Shown piece by piece: positions 34,384-42,124 of a stretch of DNA of 64,000 nt. The notes under the pieces were generated by a model. That model ran no database searches, was not told the origin of the DNA, and was given only the letters and a program-made list of their open reading frames with translations. A program made the position numbers and the translations under genes. The DNA lies in contig CAWCTH010000011.1 of assembly GCA_963798445.1 (NCBI GenBank), positions 806,001 through 870,000 of the forward strand, written 5' to 3'. How positions within the stretch are numbered: position 1 is the first letter of the stretch; every line of letters begins with the position of its first letter. The stretch comes from DASXAI01 sp963798445. Lineage in GTDB: Bacteria; Actinomycetota; Acidimicrobiia; Acidimicrobiales; Ilumatobacteraceae.

Positions 34384-36210
34384 ATGTCGACGACGGATCA
34401 GGGCGACCGCACGGTTACGGAGCCGACGATGCTGAAGTTCGATCCGGACGCGCTGCGGGAGAAGTATCGCGAGGAACGCGGCAAGCGCCTGCGCCCCGAC
34501 GGCAACGACCAGTACCAAGAAGTCGTGGGTGAGTTCGCCCACTACGTCGACGATCCGTACGTCGAGCCCATCGTGCGAGAGCCCCTGACCGACGACGTCG
34601 ATGTCGTGGTGATCGGCGGCGGCTTCGGCGGCCTCCTGGCCGGTGCCCGTCTGCGCCAGGCAGGCGTCACGGACCTCCGCATGATCGAGAAGGGCGGCGA
34701 CTTCGGGGGCACCTGGTACTGGAACCGCTACCCGGGTGCGATGTGCGATGTCGAGTCGTACATCTACCTCCCGCTGCTGGAGGAGCTGGGCTACGTCCCG
34801 AAGGAGAAGTACTCCCACGCGCCCGAGATCCTGGCTCACAGCCGGGCCATCGGCCGCCACTTCAACCTCTACGACAACGTCTGCTTCCAGACCGAGGTCA
34901 CCGAGATGCGCTGGGAGGAGGCCAGCGCGCGCTGGATCATCTCGACCAATCGGGGTGACCGCATGCGGGCCCGCTTCGTGTGCATGGCCAACGGGCCGCT
35001 GCATCGCCCGAAGCTGCCTGCCGTCCGCGGCGTCGAGACGTTCCAGGGGCACACGTTCCACACCAGCCGCTGGGACTACGCCTACACCGGTGGCGACTCC
35101 GACGGGAACCTCACTGGCCTGCACGGTAAGCGTGTCGGCATCATCGGCACGGGCGCCACCGCGGTGCAGTGCATCCCGCACCTGGCGGAAGCGGCCGAGC
35201 ACCTGTACGTGTTCCAGCGCACGCCGTCGTCGATCGACCTGCGCGACAACCGCCCCACCGACCCCGAGTGGGCCCAGAGCCTGGAGCCCGGTTGGCAGCG
35301 CCGCCGCATGGACAACTTCAACACCTTGGTGTCGGGCGGTTACCAGGAGGAAGACCTGGTGAGCGACGGCTGGACGGACATCATCGGCAAGCTGCTGATC
35401 ATGGTGCGCAACGACAGCTCCGGTGACCTCAGTCCTGAGCACCTCGCCGCAACGATGGAGCTGGCCGACTTCGAGAAGATGGAGCAGATCCGGTCGCGCG
35501 TCGACTCCATCGTGAAGGACCCGGCGACGGCCGAGGCGCTCAAGCCGTACTACCGCCAGTTCTGCAAGCGCCCCTGCTTCCACGACGAGTACCTCGACAG
35601 CTACAACCGTGACAACGTCACCCTCGTCGACACCGGCGGGCGCGGCGTCGAGAAGATCACCCCCAACGGCGTGGAGGTCGACGGCCACGAGTACGCGCTG
35701 GATTGCCTCGTCTTCGCCACAGGGTTCGAGGTTGGCACCGACTACACGCGACGCGCCGGCTACGACCTGATCGGCCGTGACGGTGTCACGTTGAGCGAGA
35801 AGTGGGCCGACGGCGCGTCCACGTTCCACGGCATGCACACCCACGGCTTTCCGAACGTGTTCATCTTCAGCCTCGTGCAATCTGGTTTCACTGTGAACTT
35901 CCCGCACATGCTGGACGAGCAGAGCCGCCACGTGGCGTACATCCTCGGTCACGCCCTCGACAACGACGTGCGCGTGGTCGAGGCCACGGAGGAAGCCGAA
36001 GCGGCGTGGGTGGAGACCATCCTGAGCCTGGCCATGAACAACCAGCAGTTCCTGGAGTCGTGCACGCCGGGCTACTACAACAACGAGGGCAAGCCGGGGG
36101 ACCGGAGCCAGCGCAACGGGTTCTACGGTGCCGGGCCGATCGCCTTCGTGCAGCTCCTGGAGGACTGGCGCGCCGAAGGCAGCATGGCGGGACTCGACCT
36201 CACGCCATAA
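34384..36210 (+). CDS. Flavin-containing monooxygenase, Baeyer-Villiger type
   Basis: A 608-residue protein from ATG 34384 (GGAG lies immediately upstream). Domain order: an N-terminal extension of ~70 residues, FAD Rossmann motif VVVIGGGFGGLLAGARL, FGGTWYWNRYPGAMCDVES, the BVMO fingerprint FxGxxxHxxxW as FQGHTFHTSRWDY, NADPH Rossmann motif VGIIGTGATAVQCIPHLA, and C-terminal LVFATGFEVGTDY. The length and N-terminal extension match the cyclohexanone/phenylacetone and larger-ketone BVMOs. It would insert one oxygen beside a ketone to give an ester or lactone. Close to LLM genes and a TetR gene, suggesting terpenoid or cyclic ketone catabolism. Frame intact. Confidence 0.92.
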   Translation: MSTTDQGDRTVTEPTMLKFDPDALREKYREERGKRLRPDGNDQYQEVVGEFAHYVDDPYVEPIVREPLTDDVDVVVIGGGFGGLLAGARLRQAGVTDLRMIEKGGDFGGTWYWNRYPGAMCDVESYIYLPLLEELGYVPKEKYSHAPEILAHSRAIGRHFNLYDNVCFQTEVTEMRWEEASARWIISTNRGDRMRARFVCMANGPLHRPKLPAVRGVETFQGHTFHTSRWDYAYTGGDSDGNLTGLHGKRVGIIGTGATAVQCIPHLAEAAEHLYVFQRTPSSIDLRDNRPTDPEWAQSLEPGWQRRRMDNFNTLVSGGYQEEDLVSDGWTDIIGKLLIMVRNDSSGDLSPEHLAATMELADFEKMEQIRSRVDSIVKDPATAEALKPYYRQFCKRPCFHDEYLDSYNRDNVTLVDTGGRGVEKITPNGVEVDGHEYALDCLVFATGFEVGTDYTRRAGYDLIGRDGVTLSEKWADGASTFHGMHTHGFPNVFIFSLVQSGFTVNFPHMLDEQSRHVAYILGHALDNDVRVVEATEEAEAAWVETILSLAMNNQQFLESCTPGYYNNEGKPGDRSQRNGFYGAGPIAFVQLLEDWRAEGSMAGLDLTP

Positions 36211-36231
36211 CGCCGGCTGCGCGGTCCATTC

Positions 36232-36738
36232 TCAAACGATGATGATTCGGTGAGCGGCGACGCGACCGTCGTCGAGCAGCAGCTCGCCGATCGTGTGATG
36301 GGGTTGCCGGCGCCTGAGTGTGGGTGAGCCAGGATTGAACAGCCGCTGACCGTCGGCGCCGAGGTCGTCGTAGGGCACGTGACTGTGGCCGAACACGACG
36401 ACCGCAGCCTCGGGGAAGCGCCGCTGCATGCGTCGGGCCCGACCGAGCGACGGGCCGGCATCGTGGATCATCCCGACGGCCACGCCGGCCAGCTCGAGGT
36501 GCAGGAGATTCGGTGGCGGGTGGCTCATCTCGATGTCGTTGTTGCCAGCGACGGCATGTGTCACCGCGATTGCTCGAAGCCGCTCGAGGAACTCGTCGGT
36601 CTTGATGTCACCGGCGTGCAGCACGGCGTCGGCCTCCTCGATCAGCTTCCATACGTGAGCTGGGAGGTCGCGGCTCCTGCTGCGACCGACATGGGTGTCG
36701 GACAGGACGATGAGTCGCATCGTCGTCGCTGGATCCAC
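36232..36738 (-). CDS. YfcE/MJ0936-type metallophosphoesterase
   Basis: A 168-residue calcineurin-like phosphoesterase with all metal motifs: LIVLSDTHVG, VLHAGDIKT, AVAGNNDIE and VVFGHSHVPY. Family members hydrolyse phosphodiesters. GTG 36738 is chosen because TAGGCT ends 6 bases before it; the internal ATG at 36720 would match the usual family start MRLIVLSDTH and is the alternative. Convergent with the BVMO gene. Frame intact. Confidence 0.9.
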   Translation of the reverse strand: MDPATTMRLIVLSDTHVGRSRSRDLPAHVWKLIEEADAVLHAGDIKTDEFLERLRAIAVTHAVAGNNDIEMSHPPPNLLHLELAGVAVGMIHDAGPSLGRARRMQRRFPEAAVVVFGHSHVPYDDLGADGQRLFNPGSPTLRRRQPHHTIGELLLDDGRVAAHRIIIV

Positions 36739-36744
36739 GAGAGA

Positions 36745-36750
36745 AGCCTA
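36745..36750 (-). promoter_or_regulatory. Leaderless -10 box (TAGGCT) for the metallophosphoesterase
   Basis: On the minus strand TAGGCT ends 6 bases before GTG 36738, consistent with a leaderless mRNA. Confidence 0.45.
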
Positions 36751-36925
36751 ACGACCGCCTCGGGCGGCACGCAGGGTGGTGCCGAGTGCCATCGTGGGAC
36801 GGTGTCGGGGTCGGCGGTCGGCAGCGGGGCCACGACGGTGCCGCCGCGTCCGCCACCACGGCCTCGCCTGCGGGTCCGCACCGCGAACCGTCGTAGCCAG
36901 ACGTGATGGGCGCGCCGCTGTGGCT
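36751..36925. other. Gap with no recognisable gene
   Basis: About 175 GC-rich bases between the metallophosphoesterase promoter and the SsuA-like remnant. No start signals for the downstream cluster were found here, which fits loss of the 5' part of that cluster. Confidence 0.4.
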
Positions 36926-37066
36926 TCATCTCGCGATGTCGCCATCGCGTCGCGGCAGGACGTGGCCGACACGTTCCTCGCCGCCGGCCTGCTGCCCGCG
37001 AAGGTCGACATCACGACGCTCTGGGACACCCCGTTCGCCGACACGCTCAAGAACCTGTCATTGTGA
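36926..37066 (+). pseudogene. SsuA-like (sulfonate/taurine) substrate-binding protein, C-terminal fragment
   Basis: The last ~45 residues read SRDVAIASRQDVADTFLAAG, then LLPAKVDITTLWDTPF, which resembles the C-terminal helix and tail of SsuA/TauA-type binding proteins (usually QQxIADxFxxxGLIPKxVD). Everything upstream is missing. The stop overlaps the next gene's GTG (GTGA), so the remnant was part of the same operon. It is a useful clue that the following flavoenzymes handle organosulfur compounds. Confidence 0.6.
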
Positions 37067-38235
37067 CGGCGGTGGTCACTCGCCGGACCCTGGGCGACGC
37101 CCTCGCTGTCATCGCCGGTCGTGCGAGCGCGCACGACCGTGACGGCTCGTTCCCCCACGAGGCGTTCGACGCACTCCAGGAGGCGGGCGCGCTCACACTC
37201 ACCGCACCGGCCGACATCGGCGGCGGTGGCGGCGGGCTGGCGGACGCCTGCCGTCTTGTCGAGGCCGTTGGCGCCGCCGACCCATCCGTGGCCTTGGTGC
37301 TGTCGCAGCACCTCCTGTTTCACGCCGTCCTCGGCCGCCCCGACAATCCCTGGCCGGCCGCCGTGCGTCAGCGGGTGCAGCAGTCGTCCATCGAGGGTGT
37401 CGCCCTCATCAACGCGTTGCGGGTCGAGCCCGACCTCGGCACGCCGGCACGCGGCGGGCTGCCGGCCACGGTGGCGCAGCGCGTGCCCGATGGCGGCTGG
37501 CGACTGACCGGCCGCAAGATCTACTCGACCGGGATTCCGCGTTTGCGCTGGCTCGCGGTGTGGGCTCGTTCCGACGATCCCGAGCCACTCGTCGGGACGT
37601 TCCTCGTGGAGGCAGGCACGCCCGGCTACCGCGTCGAGGAGACGTGGGATCACCTCGGCATGCGCGCGACGCGCAGCGACGACGTGATCTTCGAGGGTGC
37701 CGAGATCCCCCTCGAACAGGCCGTTGCGGTCGCGCCCGCGGGCACAGTGGCCGCCGAGACGCGGGATCCTTCGTTCCTGGCGTGGAACAACCTCGTCATC
37801 TCGTCGATCTACAACGGCGTGGCCCGGTCGGCACGTGACTGGTTGGTGGGCTACCTCAACGAGCGCACGCCCGCGAACCTGGGCGCGCCACTGGCTTCGC
37901 TGCACCGGTTCCAGGAGGCTGTCGGTGAGATCGAGGCGCTGCTGTACGCCAACGAGCGGCTGATCCACGGGACGGCGCGCGAGGTCGACGACGGTCCCGA
38001 CTCGGTCGGTGCCGCCACCGGCTCCAGCCTCGTGAAACGCACCGCCACCGCCAACGCCATCCGGTCGGTCGAGATCGGCATCACCCTCATCGGCAACCCT
38101 GGGCTCTCCCGTCACCACCCGATCGAACGGCACTACCGCGACGTGCTCTGCAGTCGCATCCACAGCCCCCAGGACGACACCATCGTCCTCGCCGCCGGCA
38201 GGGCGGCGCTGGCCCCGAAGGACATCCATGACTGA
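37063..38235 (+). CDS. Acyl-CoA dehydrogenase-fold flavoprotein, SfnC/DszC-like
   Basis: A 390-residue protein of the acyl-CoA dehydrogenase fold. Key segments are ALTLTAPADIGGGGGGLADA, GADPSVALVLSQHLLFHAV-like AADPSVALVLSQH, GWRLTGRKIYSTGIPRLRW, WDHLGMRATRSDDVIFEGA and the C-terminal HHPIERHYRDVLCSRIHSPQ. The Glu base of true acyl-CoA dehydrogenases is not seen in the C-terminal part. Together with neighbouring SsuD-like enzymes this fits the SfnC/DszC monooxygenase branch, which oxidises sulfur compounds with reduced flavin. GTG 37063 overlaps the SsuA remnant's stop. Frame intact. Confidence 0.8.
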   Translation: MTAVVTRRTLGDALAVIAGRASAHDRDGSFPHEAFDALQEAGALTLTAPADIGGGGGGLADACRLVEAVGAADPSVALVLSQHLLFHAVLGRPDNPWPAAVRQRVQQSSIEGVALINALRVEPDLGTPARGGLPATVAQRVPDGGWRLTGRKIYSTGIPRLRWLAVWARSDDPEPLVGTFLVEAGTPGYRVEETWDHLGMRATRSDDVIFEGAEIPLEQAVAVAPAGTVAAETRDPSFLAWNNLVISSIYNGVARSARDWLVGYLNERTPANLGAPLASLHRFQEAVGEIEALLYANERLIHGTAREVDDGPDSVGAATGSSLVKRTATANAIRSVEIGITLIGNPGLSRHHPIERHYRDVLCSRIHSPQDDTIVLAAGRAALAPKDIHD

Positions 38236-38259
38236 TCTGCTCGACGACGCACCCCCCAC

Positions 38260-38432
38260 TCCCATATCCACGCCGCCCGCCACGACGTCGTGTCGGCGCA
38301 CCCCCACTCGCTGTGCGCCAAGGCGTGGTCTACGTTGGGACGCCTGCTCGACCCCATCGCCCAGGACGTGGGCAACCACGGGCTGTTGAGCCTCGGTCAC
38401 AGCGTCGACGAGGAGGCGTGGTGGTTCCAGCC
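38260..38432 (+). pseudogene. Class II aldolase/adducin remnant with internal deletion
   Basis: In one frame the sequence reads HIHAARHDVVSAHPHSLCAK, AWSTLGRLLDPIAQDV and then directly GNHGLLSLGHSVDEEAWWF. These are two conserved blocks of the class II aldolase family (zinc-binding HxH and the NHGLL block). The ~45 residues that normally separate them are missing without a frame change, and both ends of the protein are lost. It lies between the SfnC-like and SsuD-like genes. Confidence 0.55.
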
Positions 38433-38486
38433 CTGTACGACGTGGTCGCGGCGGACCAGCCCGACCTGTTCGACGAAGGAGAAGCC

Positions 38487-39572
38487 ATGAGCGTCGAGTT
38501 CATCGGGATGATCGCCCCGCAGGAGTACTCGGAGATCATCCCGCCCAGCGGTCCCATCGTGAACCCCGAATTCTTGACCCGCTTCGCCAAGGCGCACGAG
38601 GACTCGGGCTTCGATCGGGTCCTCATCGGCTACTTCTCCTTCGCGCCCGACGGCTTCATCGTGGCGTCGTGGGCGTTGCAGGCGACAGAGCGTCTTGGCG
38701 TCCTGCTGGCGCACCGCCCGGGTTTCGTGGCGCCCACGGTGGCCGCCCGCAAGCTGGCCACGCTCGACCAGTTCTCGGGTGGCCGGCTCGCGGTCCACGT
38801 CATCACCGGCGGCAGTGACGAGGAGCAGGCGCGCGATGGCGACTTCCTGGACAAGGCGGCGCGCTATCGCCGCACCGACGAGTACCTCGATGTGGTGCGT
38901 CGCACGTGGACGGCGACGGAGCCGTTCGATGCCGACGGCGAGTTCTACACCGTACGGAGATCATTCTCCGGTGTGCGCTGCGTCCGAGAGCCGCATCTGC
39001 CGATCTACTTCGGCGGTTCGTCGCCTGAGGCCATCGCAGTATCGGCCAAGCACGCCGACGTGTATGCGCTGTGGGGCGAGCCACTGGCCGACGCCGCCGC
39101 CCACATCGCGACGGTGAAGGTGGCCGCAGCCGAGCACGGGCGCAACCCCGGCATCTCGCTGTCGACGCGCCCCATCCTCGCCCCGACCGACGGCGAGGCA
39201 TGGGATCGCGCCTACCGCATCCTCGATCAGGTGAAGAGCCGCCCGGGGCGCCCGTTGTCCCGGGGCTCGGCGGGGCCGCAGAACGTCGGGTCGCAGCGCC
39301 TCCTGGCCGCCGCCGCCAAGGGCGACGTCCTCGACCGCTGCCTGTTCACGCCCCTCGCGGCGGCGACTGGCGCGCAGGGCAACTCCACCGCGCTGGTCGG
39401 TTCGGTGGACACGGTGTCCGAGGCTCTGCTCGACTACTACGACATCGGGGTCACCACGTTCCTCATCCGCGGCTACAACCCTTACGACGACGCCGTCGCC
39501 TATGGGGAGCTCGTCGCCAAGGTGCGCGACGAGGTCGCCCAGCGCGAGCGCAGGTTGGCGGCCGCCGTCTGA
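38487..39572 (+). CDS. SsuD-like FMNH2-dependent alkanesulfonate monooxygenase family (LLM)
   Basis: A 361-residue protein from ATG 38487, with AAGGAG 6-7 bases upstream. LLM hallmarks of the SsuD subgroup: SGFDRVLIGYFSFAPDGFIV, LGVLLAHRPGFVAPTVAARK, FSGGRLAVHVITGGSDEEQA, RRTDEYLDVVRRTW and IYFGGSSPEAIAV. SsuD uses FMNH2 and O2 to release sulfite from alkanesulfonates. No flavin reductase (SsuE) is seen in the window. Stop overlaps the next start. Frame intact. Confidence 0.87.
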   Translation: MSVEFIGMIAPQEYSEIIPPSGPIVNPEFLTRFAKAHEDSGFDRVLIGYFSFAPDGFIVASWALQATERLGVLLAHRPGFVAPTVAARKLATLDQFSGGRLAVHVITGGSDEEQARDGDFLDKAARYRRTDEYLDVVRRTWTATEPFDADGEFYTVRRSFSGVRCVREPHLPIYFGGSSPEAIAVSAKHADVYALWGEPLADAAAHIATVKVAAAEHGRNPGISLSTRPILAPTDGEAWDRAYRILDQVKSRPGRPLSRGSAGPQNVGSQRLLAAAAKGDVLDRCLFTPLAAATGAQGNSTALVGSVDTVSEALLDYYDIGVTTFLIRGYNPYDDAVAYGELVAKVRDEVAQRERRLAAAV

Positions 39573-40516
39573 TGACACAAACGGTCGTCTGGAACCAGCT
39601 CGGTCCCGTCTTTGGCGACCTGATCCGCCGAGCGGTGACGGAGGTCGACGTCGTCGACATTCCGGTTGAGCCGCTCGAGACGCCGGTCCCAGCGGCCAAG
39701 ATCCTGTACGCCATGCCTCGCCACACCGAGCCGCTGGCGCAGCTCGTCGGGAAGTCCGTGCCGTGGGCGGCGGGGGTGGAGTGGGTGCACACGGCGTCGG
39801 CCGGGGTCGACGTCTACCCCCACGCGCTGTTCCGGGACCGTACCGTGACGTGCTCGCGCGGCGTGATGAGCGTCCCGATCGCCGAGTTCGTCCTCGCCAC
39901 CATGCTGGCCGCCGACAAGCGGCTACCGGAGGTCTGGTCGCCGGACATGCCACGCGGCGATCCCAACCTCAGCACCCTTGAAGGTGCCACCCTCGGCCTG
40001 ATCGGATTGGGGAGCATCGCCACCGCCCTCGCCGAGCGAGCCTCGGCGTTCGGGATGGAGATCGTGGCCGCCCGGCGCACCGAGCGCCCCAGTCCCGTCC
40101 CCGGTGTCACCGTGCTGCCGCTGCACGAGGTGGCGGCGCGCGCCGACCACCTCGTGGTGCTGGCACCAGGCACGGCCGACACATGGCACATCGTCGATGA
40201 TGCGTTGCTCACCGCGGCGAAGCCGGGCCTGCACCTCGTGAACGTGGCACGCGGAACGCTCGTGGATCAGGACGCGCTGGTGCGAGCGCTCGACGACGGC
40301 CGCGTGCGGCTGGCGTCGCTCGACGTCACCGACCCGGAGGTGCTGCCCGCCGATCATCCGCTACGGGCGCACCCGCGTGTGCGCATCAGCCCGCACGTCT
40401 CGTGGTCGGCGCCTGGCATGCTCGGGCGCAGTGTCGAGCGGTTCATCGACAACCTTCGGCGCTACCTCGGCGGCGAGCCGCTGCTCGGCATCGTCGATCC
40501 GGTGGCCGGCTACTGA
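39572..40516 (+). CDS. D-isomer-specific 2-hydroxyacid dehydrogenase
   Basis: A 314-residue protein starting at ATG 39572 (TGATG overlap). NAD-binding Rossmann motif LGLIGLGSIATALAERA; catalytic Arg in LVNVARGTLVDQDAL; acidic residue in LDVTDPEVLPADHPL; and His in VRISPHVSWSAP. The substrate-binding N-terminus contains VEWVHTASAGVDVYP. In this cluster it might reduce or oxidise an acid released by the oxygenases. Substrate unknown. Frame intact. Confidence 0.88.
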   Translation: MTQTVVWNQLGPVFGDLIRRAVTEVDVVDIPVEPLETPVPAAKILYAMPRHTEPLAQLVGKSVPWAAGVEWVHTASAGVDVYPHALFRDRTVTCSRGVMSVPIAEFVLATMLAADKRLPEVWSPDMPRGDPNLSTLEGATLGLIGLGSIATALAERASAFGMEIVAARRTERPSPVPGVTVLPLHEVAARADHLVVLAPGTADTWHIVDDALLTAAKPGLHLVNVARGTLVDQDALVRALDDGRVRLASLDVTDPEVLPADHPLRAHPRVRISPHVSWSAPGMLGRSVERFIDNLRRYLGGEPLLGIVDPVAGY

Positions 40517-40528
40517 ACGGAGCAGACG

Positions 40529-41674
40529 TTGAAGCTGCACTGGTTCCTGCCCACGGCAGGCGACAGCCGAGACGTGGTGCCCGCCACGGCCGAGGCGCAT
40601 CGCCGGGCGCCCACCATCGAGTACCTCGGTCAGCTGGCGCAGGCGGCCGAGAACCTCGGCTTCACCGGGGTGCTCACCCCGACCGGAACCTGGTGCGAGG
40701 ACGCGTGGCTCGTGACGGCGGCGCTCCTGCCGCTCACCCGACGCCTGCAGTTCCTCGTGGCGTTCCGCCCGGGCTTCCTGTCGCCGACGCTGGCCGCCCA
40801 GATGGCGGCGACGTACCAGCGCATCTCCCACGGTCGGTTGTTGCTGAACGTCGTCACCGGCGGAGACGCGGCCGAGCAGCGCCGGTTCGGCGATTGGCTG
40901 GATCACGACGAGCGCTACGAGCGCACCGACGAGTTCCTGGGGGCGTTGCGCGGGACGTGGTCGGGGCGTCCGTACAGCGTCGAAGGCCGGCACTACCACC
41001 TCGAGGGAGCCACGGTTCGCGCCGCGCCCAAGCCCATGCCGCCGATCTACTTCGGCGGCGCATCGCCGGCGGCCGAGCGCGTCGCCGCCCGTCACACTGA
41101 CGTGTACCTCATGTGGGGCGAGCCGCCGGTGGACGTGATCCCCCGGTTGGCGCGCATGCGGGAGCTGGCGGCGGCCGAAGGTCGATCGTTGCGCTTCGGC
41201 ATCCGCCTCCATGTGATCACCCGCGACCGGGCCGCCGATGCGTGGGCCGAGACCGAGCGTGTCCTGGCCACCATGAACCCGAAGGCCATCGCCGCCGCCC
41301 AAGCCGGCTTCGCCCGCTCCGAGTCCGCCGGCCAGCGGCGCATGGCGGCGTTGCACGGCGGCCGCACCGACGGCCTCACGATCGCGCCGAACCTGTGGGC
41401 CGGGATCGGGCTGGTGCGGGGCGGGGCCGGGACGGCGCTGGTCGGCAGCCACGAGGACGTGGCCGAGCGGTTGATCGAGTACCACGCGTTGGGCTTCGAC
41501 GAGTTCATCCTGTCGGGGCATCCCCACCTGGAGGAGGCGTACTGGTTCGCCGAGGGCGTCATGCCCGCGCTGCGCCGGGCCGGCGTCCTGGCTCCGGCGG
41601 CCGCCGGTGGTGAGGCCGCCGATGGCAGCGACGATCCGGCCCAGGCGCCGCTGAGCGCCATGGCTGCCCGCTGA
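40529..41674 (+). CDS. Second SsuD-like LLM monooxygenase
   Basis: A 381-residue SsuD-type LLM enzyme. The start is a TTG at 40529 (LHWFLPTAGDSRDV follows), 12 bases after the dehydrogenase stop. Motifs: LGFTGVLTPTGTWCEDAWLV, LQFLVAFRPGFLSPTLAAQM, HGRLLLNVVTGGDAAEQRRF, RTDEFLGALRGTW and IYFGGASPAAERVAARHTD. It is clearly paralogous to the enzyme at 38487. The C-terminal ~25 residues are Ala/Gly-rich and probably disordered. Frame intact. Confidence 0.87.
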   Translation: MKLHWFLPTAGDSRDVVPATAEAHRRAPTIEYLGQLAQAAENLGFTGVLTPTGTWCEDAWLVTAALLPLTRRLQFLVAFRPGFLSPTLAAQMAATYQRISHGRLLLNVVTGGDAAEQRRFGDWLDHDERYERTDEFLGALRGTWSGRPYSVEGRHYHLEGATVRAAPKPMPPIYFGGASPAAERVAARHTDVYLMWGEPPVDVIPRLARMRELAAAEGRSLRFGIRLHVITRDRAADAWAETERVLATMNPKAIAAAQAGFARSESAGQRRMAALHGGRTDGLTIAPNLWAGIGLVRGGAGTALVGSHEDVAERLIEYHALGFDEFILSGHPHLEEAYWFAEGVMPALRRAGVLAPAAAGGEAADGSDDPAQAPLSAMAAR

Positions 41675-42124
41675 CCGGGCGCGGCCCGCCCGCCCGCTGG
41701 GTGCTGGGTGCTGGGCGCGGGGTAACCCGCCGGCCACCACACCAGGGCGGGCGTCGACCGCGCACCGCGATCGTGACCGACGGAGGTCGCCAGGGTCGCT
41801 ACGGCGTGGCGCCCACGGACCTGACCCGCCTGGCCCGCCTGACCCCGCCCGGACCCGCCCCACGACCTCATCGCACACCCCCGATTCGCGCGGCCTGAAC
41901 GCTTGACCCCGCCCCAGCGCGTCCGCAGCGCGGGCCGCGCGCTCGGCGGCGGGCGCTTGGCGGCGGGCGACGCGGGCGGCGCGGGCCGCGGCGCGGCGCG
42001 GGCGCGGCGCGGGCACGGGCGCGGCGCGAGTCCCAGGGAGTTCACAGTTGCTTGGGAGCCTCGTCCCATACGTGTGGGCCACCATCACCGGGATCCCGCG
42101 CCACCACACCCGAAGGAGTCCTTC
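41675..42124. other. 450-base non-coding region with extreme low-complexity GC tract
   Basis: It holds a short tandem repeat of GCTGGGT (41697-41717) and, at about 41930-42030, a nearly pure G/C tract made of GGCGCG/GCGGGC units. An AAGGAG Shine-Dalgarno near 42112-42117 serves the adaptor gene. I see no convincing promoter hexamers, although the operon downstream must be transcribed from this region or read through. Confidence 0.5.

Noticed and set aside
33889..35952. Very long open frame antisense to the Baeyer-Villiger monooxygenase
   Set aside because: High GC content keeps antisense frames open; the sequence is His/Val/Arg-rich with no domain and mirrors a clear enzyme on the other strand.
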